Both the position numbers and the translations under genes were made by a program. The notes beneath the pieces were generated by a model. The model was not told the origin of the DNA and did no database searches. It saw only the letters and a list, made by a program, of their open reading frames with translations. A stretch of DNA of 64,000 bases, taken from NCBI RefSeq assembly GCF_014650115.1, contig NZ_BMUI01000025.1, forward strand, positions 48,350 to 112,349, written 5' to 3'. Below, one piece after another: positions 19,986-28,522 of the stretch. Origin of the DNA: Streptomyces olivaceoviridis (lineage in GTDB: Bacteria > Actinomycetota > Actinomycetes > Streptomycetales > Streptomycetaceae). Within the stretch, counting starts at the first letter, position 1. Each line of letters begins with the position of its first letter.

Positions 19986-20259
19986 TCAACGCCGCCGCGC
20001 GGGACCGGCCGGCCCGGTCGTCGCGTCGGCCAGGACGACGCAGAAGCCGTGCTCGGCCGCGTGGACCCACCGGTGGGCGCACAGCTCGTAGCGCGCCTCG
20101 TCCCAGGAGGTGTTCTCGTGCGTTAGCCGGCCACGGGACCGGTTCGCCGGGCACGGGCCGCGCCGCCACGGTGAGCGGCACACGGTCCTGGTGCGCGGAC
20201 GGCTCGATGCGCTCGCGCACGGCCCGGTCCAGGCGTGCTTGTGGTCGGTCGTCGTTCAT
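19986..20259 (-). pseudogene. Alpha-mannosidase (GH38) remnant with internal deletion
   Basis: From ATG 20259 the minus strand begins MNDDRPQARLDRAVRERIEP and continues to about GEPVPW, which resembles the N-terminus of actinobacterial GH38 alpha-mannosidases. About 45 codons in, a different frame reads THENTSWDEARYELCAHRWV and AAEHGFCVVLADATTG. That is the domain normally found hundreds of residues later in GH38 enzymes (HxNTSWDxARFEVCAHRWVDxSE). The catalytic middle (roughly 600 or more residues) and the C-terminus are gone. It lies at the 3' end of the fucose operon, implying the ancestral operon also cleaved mannosides. Confidence 0.75.
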
Positions 20260-20306
20260 GGTGGTGCGGTTTTCCTGTCGTCGGAAAGTGGTGGCCCGGA
20301 CCGCGC

Positions 20307-21302
20307 TCACGGCGACGGCGGCCGGCTGAACGCGCCGTCGGACAGCGGCGCCGCGGGGTGCAGCCGCGGCCACAGCGCGTCGGGGACGGGCTCGTCGATC
20401 CGCCGCGCTGCCAGGCGCGCCTGATCGGCGGAGGCCATGCCGGCGACCACCGACGCCACCTCCGGCCGCCGCAGTGGGAAGCGGAGCGCGGCGTGCGCCA
20501 ACTCGGTGCCCGCGGCCCGGCAGAGTGCGGCGAGTTCTCGGGCGCGGTGCAGTACCGGCTCGGTCACCGGCGCGTAGTCGAAGGTGTCGTCCGGGCCCGG
20601 CTCACCGCGCGCGAGGATGCCGGAGTTGAACGGCGCCGCCGCCAGCACCGACACGCCGCGTTCGGCGCAGCGGCGCAGCAGCGGCTCGCCGGAGCGGTCG
20701 AGCAGGGTCCAGCGTCCGGCGAGCATCACGGCGTCCACGTCGCAACGGTCCACGATCCGCGTGAGCGGCTGCCAATGGTTCATGCCGACTCCGACCGCCG
20801 CGACCAGGCCCTCCTCGCGCATCCGGAGCAGTTCCGGCACCGTCTCGGCGATCACCTGCTCGACGTGCAGGTCGGGATCGTGGACGAGGGCGATGTCGAT
20901 GTGGTCGACGCCCAGCCGGTTCAAGCTGTCCTCGATGCCGCGTCTGACCCCGGCGGGTGAGTAGTCGAGCTCACGCCGCAGTGTGTCCGGCACGGCGAAC
21001 CCCGATGCGAGATCCGTGCCGCGCGGATCGTCGTTGGGGACGAGGAGTCGCCCGACCTTCGTGGAGATCACGTATTCGGCGCGGGGCCTGGACGCCAGCG
21101 CCCGGCCGAGCCTGCGCTCGGCCAGGCCGAGCCCGTAGTGGGGTGCCGTGTCGAAGTACCGGATGCCGGCCTGCCAGGCCGCGTCGACGGTGGCCTGTGC
21201 CCGCTCGTCGTCGACGGCGGTGAACAGGTTCCCGATCGGCGCGCTGCCGAAGCCGAGTTCGCTCACGTGGACGCCGGTCCGTCCGATCCGCCGGCGGTTC
21301 AC
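20307..21302 (-). CDS. Aldo/keto reductase, L-fucose dehydrogenase-like
   Basis: 331 aa AKR of the L-fucose/D-arabinose/pyridoxal dehydrogenase group. The tetrad is D51 and Y56 (YFDTAPHYG), K82 (ISTKVG) and H141 (LVHDPD). In non-phosphorylating fucose catabolism such an enzyme oxidises L-fucose to L-fucono-lactone. The neighbours, a lactonase and mutarotase, support that role. The GTG start at 21302 overlaps the lactonase stop (GTGA). Exact sugar specificity is inference. Confidence 0.87.
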   Translation of the reverse strand: MNRRRIGRTGVHVSELGFGSAPIGNLFTAVDDERAQATVDAAWQAGIRYFDTAPHYGLGLAERRLGRALASRPRAEYVISTKVGRLLVPNDDPRGTDLASGFAVPDTLRRELDYSPAGVRRGIEDSLNRLGVDHIDIALVHDPDLHVEQVIAETVPELLRMREEGLVAAVGVGMNHWQPLTRIVDRCDVDAVMLAGRWTLLDRSGEPLLRRCAERGVSVLAAAPFNSGILARGEPGPDDTFDYAPVTEPVLHRARELAALCRAAGTELAHAALRFPLRRPEVASVVAGMASADQARLAARRIDEPVPDALWPRLHPAAPLSDGAFSRPPSP

Positions 21303-22213
21303 TCCACGGCCCCGCTCCCGACGGCCAGCCCGTACCAGTGGATCGCGGTACCTCCGTACACGGCGGCCCGTTCCGCGTCGTCGAGCGTCCGAAGCAGCGC
21401 CGCCGTGATCGACAGGGTGTGCCCGTAGTCGGCGGCCAGGGTGCACACCGGCCAGTCCGAGCCGAACATCAGCCGCCGGGCACCGAACTCCGCGAGCAGC
21501 GGCCCGGCGTACGGCAGCAGGTGTGCGACGTCCCGCTGCCCGTCGCCGGCCTCGGTGAGCAGGCCGGAGAACTTCACCGCGACGTTCGGCAGGGCCGCGA
21601 GCTCGTGCATGCGGGCCGCCCAGGGCTCGACCGCGCCCGCCGCGATGGGTGGCTTGCCCGCATGGTCGAGGACGAAGGACGTGCCGGGGTGGCGCCGCAC
21701 CGCCTCGATCGCCGAGGGGAGCTGTGCGGCGGTGACGATCAGGTCGAACACCAGGCCGCGCTCGCCCAGGACGTCCAGGCCGACGGCGACGTCCCGGCGC
21801 AGCAGCCAGTCGCCGTCCGCCGCGCCGGGCGGTTCGAGCTGGACCTGGTGCCGCAGGCCGACCAGTCCTGTACCGCCCTCGGCCGCGCGCAGCCGGTCCA
21901 GGGTGGCGGCGAGGTCGGGAGTCGTGAGGTCGGCCCAGCCGACGACACCCGCGACGCGGCCGGCGCGTGCGTACAGCCGCAGCAGTTCCACGGTCTCGTC
22001 CGCGGAGTCGACCGTCTCGACGACCACGGTGGCGTCGATGCCGTGCGCGTCGAGCTCCGGTTCGAGGTCGGCCAAGGTGAAGTCACGGCGCAGCCCGGGC
22101 AGTTCACGCGTCCAGGGTTGGTCCCGGACGGACAGGTCCCAGACGTGGTGATGCGCGTCGACGCGGGGCGGCCTCACCACGCTGTCGGTGGCTTCAGCGG
22201 GGTCCGTCGTCAT
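21299..22213 (-). CDS. Amidohydrolase family 2, L-fuconolactonase-like
   Basis: 304 aa TIM-barrel hydrolase. The metal motif VDAHHHVWD gives H21, H22 and H23. FVLDHAGKPP and RLMFGSDWPVC supply the later His and the catalytic Asp, as in L-fucono-1,5-lactonase and rhamnonolactonase (COG3618). It opens the sugar lactone produced by the dehydrogenase next door. The start overlaps the mutarotase stop by 20 bases, a tight operon link. Confidence 0.87.
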   Translation of the reverse strand: MTTDPAEATDSVVRPPRVDAHHHVWDLSVRDQPWTRELPGLRRDFTLADLEPELDAHGIDATVVVETVDSADETVELLRLYARAGRVAGVVGWADLTTPDLAATLDRLRAAEGGTGLVGLRHQVQLEPPGAADGDWLLRRDVAVGLDVLGERGLVFDLIVTAAQLPSAIEAVRRHPGTSFVLDHAGKPPIAAGAVEPWAARMHELAALPNVAVKFSGLLTEAGDGQRDVAHLLPYAGPLLAEFGARRLMFGSDWPVCTLAADYGHTLSITAALLRTLDDAERAAVYGGTAIHWYGLAVGSGAVE

Positions 22214-22526
22214 GGAAGACCTCCTTCATCGGTGCCCACCACTCGCCGTCCGCCGCGGAGGCGACCGGCTGCTGGCACGGATCGGTCAGCCGCCACCACC
22301 GCCGCGTCGCCTCGTCCTCGGCGAGCCGTGTCAGGTCGGCGCGCAGGTCGTTCCCGGTGTACTCGTAGTAGCTGAACAGCAGACCGTCCCGCAGGAAGAT
22401 CGAGTAGTTGCCGATGTGGGCGCGGTGCAGCGCGGCCAGCACGTCCGGCCACACGGCCGCGTGCAGTTCCCGGTACTCTCGTTCCCTCTCCGGCCGCAGC
22501 CGGATGACGGAGGCCACTCGTTCCAT
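22194..22526 (-). CDS. L-rhamnose/L-fucose mutarotase family protein
   Basis: 110 aa, full length for the RhaM family (about 104-115 aa). It starts MERVASVIRLRPEREREYRE with the conserved H22 (LHAAVWPDV), then IGNYSIFLRDGLLFSYYEY, and ends with WW-PMKEVFH. These enzymes interconvert anomers of deoxysugars, feeding the pyranose form to the dehydrogenase. The ATG at 22526 has GAGGAG about 8 bases upstream. Because of the frameshift in the permease before it, that permease's reading frame now runs without a stop into this gene. Confidence 0.87.
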   Translation of the reverse strand: MERVASVIRLRPEREREYRELHAAVWPDVLAALHRAHIGNYSIFLRDGLLFSYYEYTGNDLRADLTRLAEDEATRRWWRLTDPCQQPVASAADGEWWAPMKEVFHDDGPR

Positions 22527-22600
22527 CGAAGCTCCTCGGTTCGATTCCGGTTCCGATTCGGGTCTTGTGCCGTGGTTCCCGCGTCGGGGTGCGGGAGCGC

Positions 22601-23516
22601 TCACTTGAGGGCGCCCAGCGTGATGCCGCTCGTGACGTAGCGCTGGAAGATGAGGAAGAGGATGACGACGGGGAAGGTCGCCATGGCGAGGCCGGCGAAG
22701 AAGGCCCTGATCGCTGACGAACTGTCCCTGGAAGGAGAGCAGTCCGACCGACAGTGTGCGGCTCTGCGGGCGGGTCAGCAGCACCACCCCGAACTGCACC
22801 TCACTCCAGACGAAGATCAGTCCGAGCATCGCGACCGAGATGAAGCCGCCCTTGCTGACCGGCAGGACGATGCGCATCAGCGCGGCGAACTCCCCGCACC
22901 CGTCGATCCTGGCCGCTTCGAGCAGTTCGCGCGGCACGGCGGCGAAGACCGACCGCATGATCAGGGCGATGGTCGGTGTGATGAACGCCGCGTACACCAG
23001 CGAGATGCCGAGCACACTGTTGAGCAGGCGGTACCTGCCCAGGAGTTCGAACGTCGGGATCAGTGTGACGACCAGCGGAATACTCAACGCGAGCACCATG
23101 ACGCGGCTGACCGCGCCCGACAGCCTGCGCGTCGCCCGGGCCATGCCGTAGCCGGCGAGGCCGCCGCAGATCACGCCGATGGCAAGGCTGAACGCCGTGA
23201 CCAGCACGCTGTTGACGAGGTAGGTCGACAGCGGTGCCCCGCCGACGGTCCCGCGCCAGGCGGAGGCGTAGTTCGACAGCGTCCAGCGACCGTCGAGTCC
23301 CAGCGGATGGGCGTAGACGTCGGCCGTCGGATGCAGCGACAGCAACAGCATCGACAGGAACGGGACGAGGGTGACCAGCGTCCAGACGAGCAGCAACAGG
23401 TATCCGAGCCACCACAACGGGCCGCGTCGCCCGCGCCGTCCGTGTCGGCGTGTGCGTGCCGCCGTGTCGGCCTTCCGGAGCCGCGCCTGCCGAGGCGTGA
23501 TCGTCGGTGCCGTCAT
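22601..23516 (-). pseudogene. CUT1 sugar ABC permease (MalG type), frameshifted
   Basis: The first about 270 codons read a normal MalG-like permease: helix WWLGYLLLLVWTLVTLVPF, the EAA loop ELLEAARIDGCGEFAALMRIVLP, and LLSFQGQFVSD. At about 22702-22707 the frame breaks. The expected last helix and tail (FFAGLAMATFPVVILFLIF, then QRYVTSGITLGALK and stop at 22601) lie in another frame. A 2-base deletion at GGCC, or one extra G, explains it. The unshifted frame continues with Arg-rich sequence into the mutarotase. Either a real inactivation or a sequencing error. ATG 23516 overlaps the partner permease's stop. Confidence 0.85.
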
Positions 23517-24427
23517 CACGCCTCCAGCCGCTGCTGACGGAACAGGTGGAGGACCAGGACACCGATCACACTGACGATCAGCGTCGTCACGACGGCGGTG
23601 GCCGAGCCGTAGCCGTAGTCCTGGTCGATGAACGACTGTTTGTACACGAGTACCGGCAGGATGCTCGTGGCGTTGCCGGGGCCGCCCCGCGTCATCGCGT
23701 AGATGATGCCGAAGGCGTTGAAGGAGAACACCGACATCAGGGTCGTGACCGTGCCGAGCATCGGCACGATGTTCGGCAGTGTGATCCGCAGCAGCCGTCC
23801 GGCCTCGGACACGCCGTCGAGCGTGGCCGCCTCGTGGACCTCGGGGGAGATGGTGTCCATCGCGCCCAGCAGGATCAGCATCGCGTACCCGGTCTGCGTC
23901 CACACCGCGACGAAGACGGTCACGATCAGCGCGGTCGTGGGCGACGCGAGCCATGCGTGTCCGTCGCCGAGTCCGAGGGAGCCCAGCACCGTGTTCACCA
24001 CGCCGGTCGAGGGCTGGAACGAGTTGGACCAGAAGACACCCGCGACACTGACCGGGACGATGACCGGCAGGAACCAGACAGCCTTGAAGAAGCGGGCGCC
24101 GGGGACCTTCCGGTTGATCGCGTTGGCGAGCAAGGTCGCGATCACCACGGTGAAGAGCACGGTGCCGACGAAGAACACCAGGCTCGTCACGATGGACTGC
24201 CGGACCAGCGAGTCGCCGATGAGCCGCCGGTAGTTGGCCACTCCTCGGTAGGCGACCGGTCCGATGCCGTCCCATGAGCCGAGGCTGATGCGCACGGACT
24301 CCACCACCGGGTAGGCGATGAGCAGGGCCATCAGCGCCAGCGCCGGTACGACGATGAAGGCGGGGAACGTGTGCGCCTTCCGGCGCGGCCCCTGGGCCGC
24401 GACCGGAGCCCTTCCTCGGGCGGCCAT
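23516..24427 (-). CDS. CUT1 sugar ABC permease (MalF type)
   Basis: 303 aa with about six transmembrane helices (FPAFIVVPALALMALLIAYP first). The EAA loop is EVHEAATLDGVSEAGRLLRITLPN, where the ATPase docks. As in most Streptomyces sugar importers no ATPase is encoded here; a shared MsiK-type ATPase would energise it. Start and stop overlap both neighbours by ATGA. It forms a pair with the frameshifted MalG-type permease. Confidence 0.9.
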   Translation of the reverse strand: MAARGRAPVAAQGPRRKAHTFPAFIVVPALALMALLIAYPVVESVRISLGSWDGIGPVAYRGVANYRRLIGDSLVRQSIVTSLVFFVGTVLFTVVIATLLANAINRKVPGARFFKAVWFLPVIVPVSVAGVFWSNSFQPSTGVVNTVLGSLGLGDGHAWLASPTTALIVTVFVAVWTQTGYAMLILLGAMDTISPEVHEAATLDGVSEAGRLLRITLPNIVPMLGTVTTLMSVFSFNAFGIIYAMTRGGPGNATSILPVLVYKQSFIDQDYGYGSATAVVTTLIVSVIGVLVLHLFRQQRLEA

Positions 24428-25779
24428 CAGTCCGTCGCCCCCGAGACCTTGCCGGAGCGCAGGTTCTCCAGCCCGGTCTGGAACTGCTGGGCAGCCTGAG
24501 CCGGGGTCAGCTTGCCGGCGACGAGTTTCTGCAACACCGGTACGGCGAAGCCCTGTCCGAGTGTGGACGGCACGGTCGAGTCCCAGATGTTGACCAGCCC
24601 GACGGACCTCGACAGCTCGAACTGCTGCTGCACCAGGTCGCCCAGATTCGACAGCCTCGACGGCTGGATCGAGGTGAAGACGGGCAGGGAGCCACTGGCG
24701 GCGACCACACTGACCTGGTACTTGTCGGTCATGAAGAACTCAAGGAACTTCTTGGCCAGTTGGGGGTTCGACGCCTTGGCCGGGATGACGAGGGTGTCTC
24801 CGTTGAAGGCGTCGAACGGCGTCGTGCGGCCCTGCGTGAGCGGCGGCAGCAGGAACCATCCCATGCCGAACGACGGCTTGGCCGCCTTCAGGTCCGCGTA
24901 GCTGTAGTTGCCGCCCTGGAGCATCGCGAGCTTGCCGCTGGTGAACAGCGCCTGCGCCTGCGTGGTGTCCATGCCGAGCATCCCCTGCTGGAAGACGCCC
25001 TTCTTCTGCCAGTCCTGGATGGTCTTCAGCGTGTTCACGAAGCCCGGGTCGGTGTACTTGACGTTCGTCGGCGATCCCGGCTTGAAGTTCGTGAGCAGTG
25101 CCTGGTAGTCGCTCTCCGACACGCCCGTGGGCAGCAGTGCGTCGAGGGTGTGACCCAGGTCGTACGGGCTCGAACCGCCGACGCCGAGGCCCTGGTACCC
25201 CGCGGCCTTCAACCTGGCCACCATGGACTCGAACTCGGCGACGGAGGAGATCTGGTGATCGGCCGGGTCGGGTATGCCGGCCTTGGCGAACGCCTCCTTG
25301 TTGTAGTAGACGGGGGCGATCAGCAGTTCCTCGTAGAGGACGCCGTAGTGGTGCCCGTTGGTCGTGTAGTAGGCGGTCTGGCTCTTGGAGTACTTGTCCG
25401 CCAGACGGGCGGCCTTCCACACGTCGTCGATCCGGGTGAGCTGCTTGTTCTTCAGCAGCGCCGACCAGACGCCGGTGCTGCGCTGGAGGTAGCCGATGTC
25501 CGGGGTGGCGGTCGAGCTGAGCAGGGCCACGTTCGGGCCGCGGGAGCTGTTGGAGTCGACGCTCTCGAAGGTGACCTCGGTGCCGGGGTTGGCCTTCTCG
25601 AAATCCTTGCCGACCTGTTGCATCCGGTCGGCCAACGGCCCGGCGGGAATCTGTACGCGCAGCGACGTGCCGTCGCCGGAGGAAGAGCCCGGACCGGTGC
25701 CGCACGCCGAGAGGACGCTCGCGACCGCGAGCAGGACGGCGGCGCTCCTGGCCGCCCCGGAAGTGTCAAAGACCCGCAC
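24427..25779 (-). CDS. CUT1 sugar-binding lipoprotein
   Basis: 450 aa extracellular solute-binding protein (SBP_bac_1). Signal peptide with lipobox VLSAC, lipidated C26. Mature region features include VQIPAGPLADRMQQVGKDFEKANPGT and the hinge-region FTSGKLAMLQGGNYSY, common to this class. Its start lies within the last codons of the upstream fucosidase gene (14-base overlap). It should deliver fucose or a fucoside to the MalF/MalG pair. Confidence 0.9.
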   Translation of the reverse strand: MRVFDTSGAARSAAVLLAVASVLSACGTGPGSSSGDGTSLRVQIPAGPLADRMQQVGKDFEKANPGTEVTFESVDSNSSRGPNVALLSSTATPDIGYLQRSTGVWSALLKNKQLTRIDDVWKAARLADKYSKSQTAYYTTNGHHYGVLYEELLIAPVYYNKEAFAKAGIPDPADHQISSVAEFESMVARLKAAGYQGLGVGGSSPYDLGHTLDALLPTGVSESDYQALLTNFKPGSPTNVKYTDPGFVNTLKTIQDWQKKGVFQQGMLGMDTTQAQALFTSGKLAMLQGGNYSYADLKAAKPSFGMGWFLLPPLTQGRTTPFDAFNGDTLVIPAKASNPQLAKKFLEFFMTDKYQVSVVAASGSLPVFTSIQPSRLSNLGDLVQQQFELSRSVGLVNIWDSTVPSTLGQGFAVPVLQKLVAGKLTPAQAAQQFQTGLENLRSGKVSGATD

Positions 25780-26977
25780 GTGACTCGTCCTTTCGGTGGG
25801 CGGACAGATCGACGGCGATGACGTCGACGAGGGCGCCGGTCGGTGGCGGCACGGTGATGAAGAGCTCGCCGAGGGGTTCGTCGTCGGCGCCGTCGGCCTT
25901 GTGCACCTCCTCGTTGAGGACGTACTCCAGAGGCTGCTCGGTGCCGAGCATGCGCACCCCGGTCACCGAGCCGATGGGCACGTTGCGGACGACGAGGAGG
26001 TCCTGCGGTCGCAGCAGCAGGTGCAGGTAGAGGGTGTCGCCCCGCTGGGTGGCGGGGCCGTGGAAGTCGAGGCGTTCGGACGCCGGCCCGGCGCCGAAGA
26101 GGCTCTCGCCGTGGCCGGCGAGCCAGGAGCCGAGCTGCTTGAGGGTGGCCACCTCGGTCGGCACGAGCGACCCGTCGCCGCGCGGCCCGATGTCGAGCAG
26201 GAGGTTGCCGCCGCGCGAGACGACCTCGCTGAGGTACCCCGCGAGCGGGCGCGGGCTCTTGTGGTCCAGGTCGTCGGGCCGGTACGCCCAGCTCTCGCTC
26301 ATGGTGAGGCACAGCTCCCACGGCCCGCCCGGCGGCCGGCGCGGCATGCCCTGTTCGGGGGTGGCGTAGTCGCCCTGCCCCGGCAGCCGGTCATTGATGA
26401 TCACCTCGGGCTGCCATGACTTGATCAGCTCGCACAGCTCGGCGGCGTGCCGCTCCTCGGCGGTGCGTTCCCACTCCCCGTCGAACCAGAGCAGGTCGAT
26501 CGTGCCGTACCGGGTGAGCAGCTCGGTGAGCTGTCCCTTGACGTAGTCGACGAAGCGCGCCCACTGCTCCGGCGTCGGCCGGCGGTGGTGGTCGTGCGGG
26601 TAGGGACGGTCGGCGTCGGTGAACGCCGGATAGTCCGGATGGTTCCAGTCCAGCAGCGAGTAGTAGACGCCCACGCGCAGTCCCTCGGCGCGCAGCGCGT
26701 CGAACAACTCGCGGGTGATGTCGCGTCCGTACGGGGACGCCGCGACGGAGAAGTCCGAATGTTCGGTGTGGTACATCGAGTAGCCGGCGTGGTGCCGGAC
26801 GGTCGCGGCGGTCGACTGGTACTGAGCGACGGTGATGTCGGCTTCCGGTTCGGTACGGCCGGGAAGGATCGAGTGACCGACCAGCGGCCAGCCGATCTCG
26901 ACGCCCTGCTGACTGGCATGGTCCCAGTGGATGAACAGCCCGAAGGCCGCTTCCTTGAACCAGTCGGGAATGATCAC
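25766..26977 (-). CDS. Alpha-L-fucosidase, GH29
   Basis: About 403 aa. The GH29 start WFKEAAFGLFIHWDHAS is followed by YSMYHTEHSDFS and AEGLRVGVYYSLLDWNHPDY. The catalytic nucleophile segment is TIDLLWFDGEWE with D166. A C-terminal beta domain begins about residue 310. No signal peptide is visible, so it probably works in the cytosol on imported fucosides. Start GTG 26977 is favoured because GAGG lies about 9 bases upstream; ATG 26995 is an alternative. First gene of the leftward operon. Confidence 0.88.
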   Translation of the reverse strand: MIIPDWFKEAAFGLFIHWDHASQQGVEIGWPLVGHSILPGRTEPEADITVAQYQSTAATVRHHAGYSMYHTEHSDFSVAASPYGRDITRELFDALRAEGLRVGVYYSLLDWNHPDYPAFTDADRPYPHDHHRRPTPEQWARFVDYVKGQLTELLTRYGTIDLLWFDGEWERTAEERHAAELCELIKSWQPEVIINDRLPGQGDYATPEQGMPRRPPGGPWELCLTMSESWAYRPDDLDHKSPRPLAGYLSEVVSRGGNLLLDIGPRGDGSLVPTEVATLKQLGSWLAGHGESLFGAGPASERLDFHGPATQRGDTLYLHLLLRPQDLLVVRNVPIGSVTGVRMLGTEQPLEYVLNEEVHKADGADDEPLGELFITVPPPTGALVDVIAVDLSAHRKDESRAGL

Positions 26978-27014
26978 GAGGGTCACCCTCTGCATCGAGT
27001 GGATCTTGGACCAG

Positions 27015-27026
27015 ATCGGATACGAT
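27015..27026. promoter_or_regulatory. Candidate GntR operator in fucosidase/GntR divergent region
   Basis: The 187-base divergent gap (26978-27164) contains ATCGGATACGAT, a near-palindrome, overlapped by the repeat ATACGATACG. Further right, CTCGA-AACGA-TCGAG is a perfect 5-bp inverted repeat. FCD-type GntR proteins bind short palindromes in their own promoters, so these are the likely operator candidates. Confidence 0.35.
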
Positions 27027-27164
27027 ACGATTCCGCTTGAGAATGCAGGTACCTCGAACACGCGTCAACAGGTCGTCACGAGGATTCTCGAAACGATCGA
27101 GGCCCCGGCCACGGTTGACCCTCGTGATGTGCGTCGTTACGGTGATCGACGATGTGGAGGGGTG

Positions 27165-27872
27165 ATGGGTGACCCAGTGCCGCTGACGGGAGCCGCCACG
27201 GCGAACGGCTCGGCTTCCCGGGGACCGGTCAGGACCAGCGTGCGCGAGTCGGTCTTCCAAGCGCTGATGACCCTGCTCATGGACCACGGTCTGGAGCCCG
27301 GTACGAAGCTGTCGATCGACGGGCTCGCCCGCGAACTCGGCGTGTCGCAGACACCGGTTCGCGAAGCCCTCGCCCGGTGCGAGTCCGAGGGACTCGTCGT
27401 GCGCCGGCCCAACGTCGGCTACCTGGCCGCGCCCCTGCTCGACCAGGCCGGACTGAACGACCTCTACGACATCCGCCTGCTCCTCGAACCGGCCGCCGCC
27501 GAACGCGCGGCACGGTACGCGATCGCGGCCGAACTGACCGACATGCACCGGACGCTCGAACGGATGAGACCGCCGCTGCGCGGTGACACCTACGAGGCGT
27601 ATCGCGGCTTCGCGGAGCTCGACGCCGCCTTCCACAACGCGATCGCCGAGGCGAGCCGCAGCCCGCTCATGGCCGACACGCTGCGCCGGTTCCGCGCACA
27701 CACCCACGGTTACCGCCTCTACTTCCGGCAGAGCATCGCCGGACAGGCCGTCGACGAGCACCGGGCCGTGCTCGACGCCATCCGCGCCGAGGACCCGCAG
27801 GCCGCGGCGCACGCCATGCGCACGCACCTGGAGGCTTCGCGGTCACGCCTGATGAGCGCCTACGACTCCTGA
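27165..27872 (+). CDS. GntR-family (FCD/FadR subfamily) regulator of fucose genes
   Basis: About 235 aa. The winged-helix domain spans residues about 20-90 (LSIDGLARELGVSQTPVREA with recognition helix). The C-terminal FCD all-alpha ligand domain has the acidic/His metal motif (LDAAFHNAIAEAS, VDEHRAVLDAI). It is divergent from the fucosidase operon, so most likely its repressor, with a fucose-pathway intermediate as inducer (inference). The ATG at 27165 sits 4 bases after GGAGG. It is a close paralogue of the regulator at 55175. Confidence 0.87.
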   Translation: MGDPVPLTGAATANGSASRGPVRTSVRESVFQALMTLLMDHGLEPGTKLSIDGLARELGVSQTPVREALARCESEGLVVRRPNVGYLAAPLLDQAGLNDLYDIRLLLEPAAAERAARYAIAAELTDMHRTLERMRPPLRGDTYEAYRGFAELDAAFHNAIAEASRSPLMADTLRRFRAHTHGYRLYFRQSIAGQAVDEHRAVLDAIRAEDPQAAAHAMRTHLEASRSRLMSAYDS

Positions 27873-27985
27873 CGCCGCCTGGTGGCGCGTTGCCGAGACC
27901 GACGCCCATGGCACCGTGCCGGCCCGAGGAGAACGGGTCTGCGGACGGATCCCGCGCACGCCCCCCACGAGTGACAGCGGCCCGC

Positions 27986-28522
27986 TCAAGCGGGCGGCGC
28001 CGACCGGGCGCTGTCGCTCGGACGGACCACCACGGCGATCGTCCTGACCGGCGCGCTGTGCTCGAAGTGCAGCGTGAACGCCACGAGGTCGCCCGCCTGC
28101 CACCCCGTCCCGGCCCGCAGGGTCACGTCCACGCCGGCCGGGGACATGGACAGCTCGCCGCCCGCGGGGACGACGACCGCGTCCACATCGGTCTTGTAGG
28201 CGGCTGCGCCGCCGGCCATGTGGTGCTCGCTGAGCGTGATCTCGCCGCGTGCCGCGCCGGACGTCACCCTGAGCAGCCTGTCGTCCGCGCCGCCGAGGTT
28301 GGAGACGTCGAAGAACGCCGCGGTCTCCGTGCCGGCGCCATAGGGCAGGAGGACCCGCCCGGACGAGACCGCGATCCGCGCCGGGGTACCCGCCCTGCCG
28401 TACGCGGTCCACAGGCTCAGGCCGCCGAGAGCGAAGACGCACGCGGCCACGGGTGCGAGCGCGGTGAGCAAGGCGTCCGTCAGCCGCCGGCGCGAGGGCC
28501 GCCAGATGTTCTGCTCGGTCAT
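27986..28522 (-). CDS. PCuAC-like copper-binding protein, incomplete motif
   Basis: 178 aa. An N-terminal transmembrane anchor (LLTALAPVAACVFALGGLSLW) precedes a PCuAC (DUF461) cupredoxin-like domain: FFDVSNLGGADDRLL, ITLSEHHM, VVPAGGELSMSP, GDLVAFTLHFEHSAP. The family's Cu(I) ligands are H-x(n)-M then H-x-M. Here H100/H101, M102 and M126 are present, but the HxM of the last strand is replaced by VDV (131-133), so copper binding may be weakened. The start overlaps the ATPase stop (ATGA), linking it to copper handling. Confidence 0.8.
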   Translation of the reverse strand: MTEQNIWRPSRRRLTDALLTALAPVAACVFALGGLSLWTAYGRAGTPARIAVSSGRVLLPYGAGTETAAFFDVSNLGGADDRLLRVTSGAARGEITLSEHHMAGGAAAYKTDVDAVVVPAGGELSMSPAGVDVTLRAGTGWQAGDLVAFTLHFEHSAPVRTIAVVVRPSDSARSAPPA

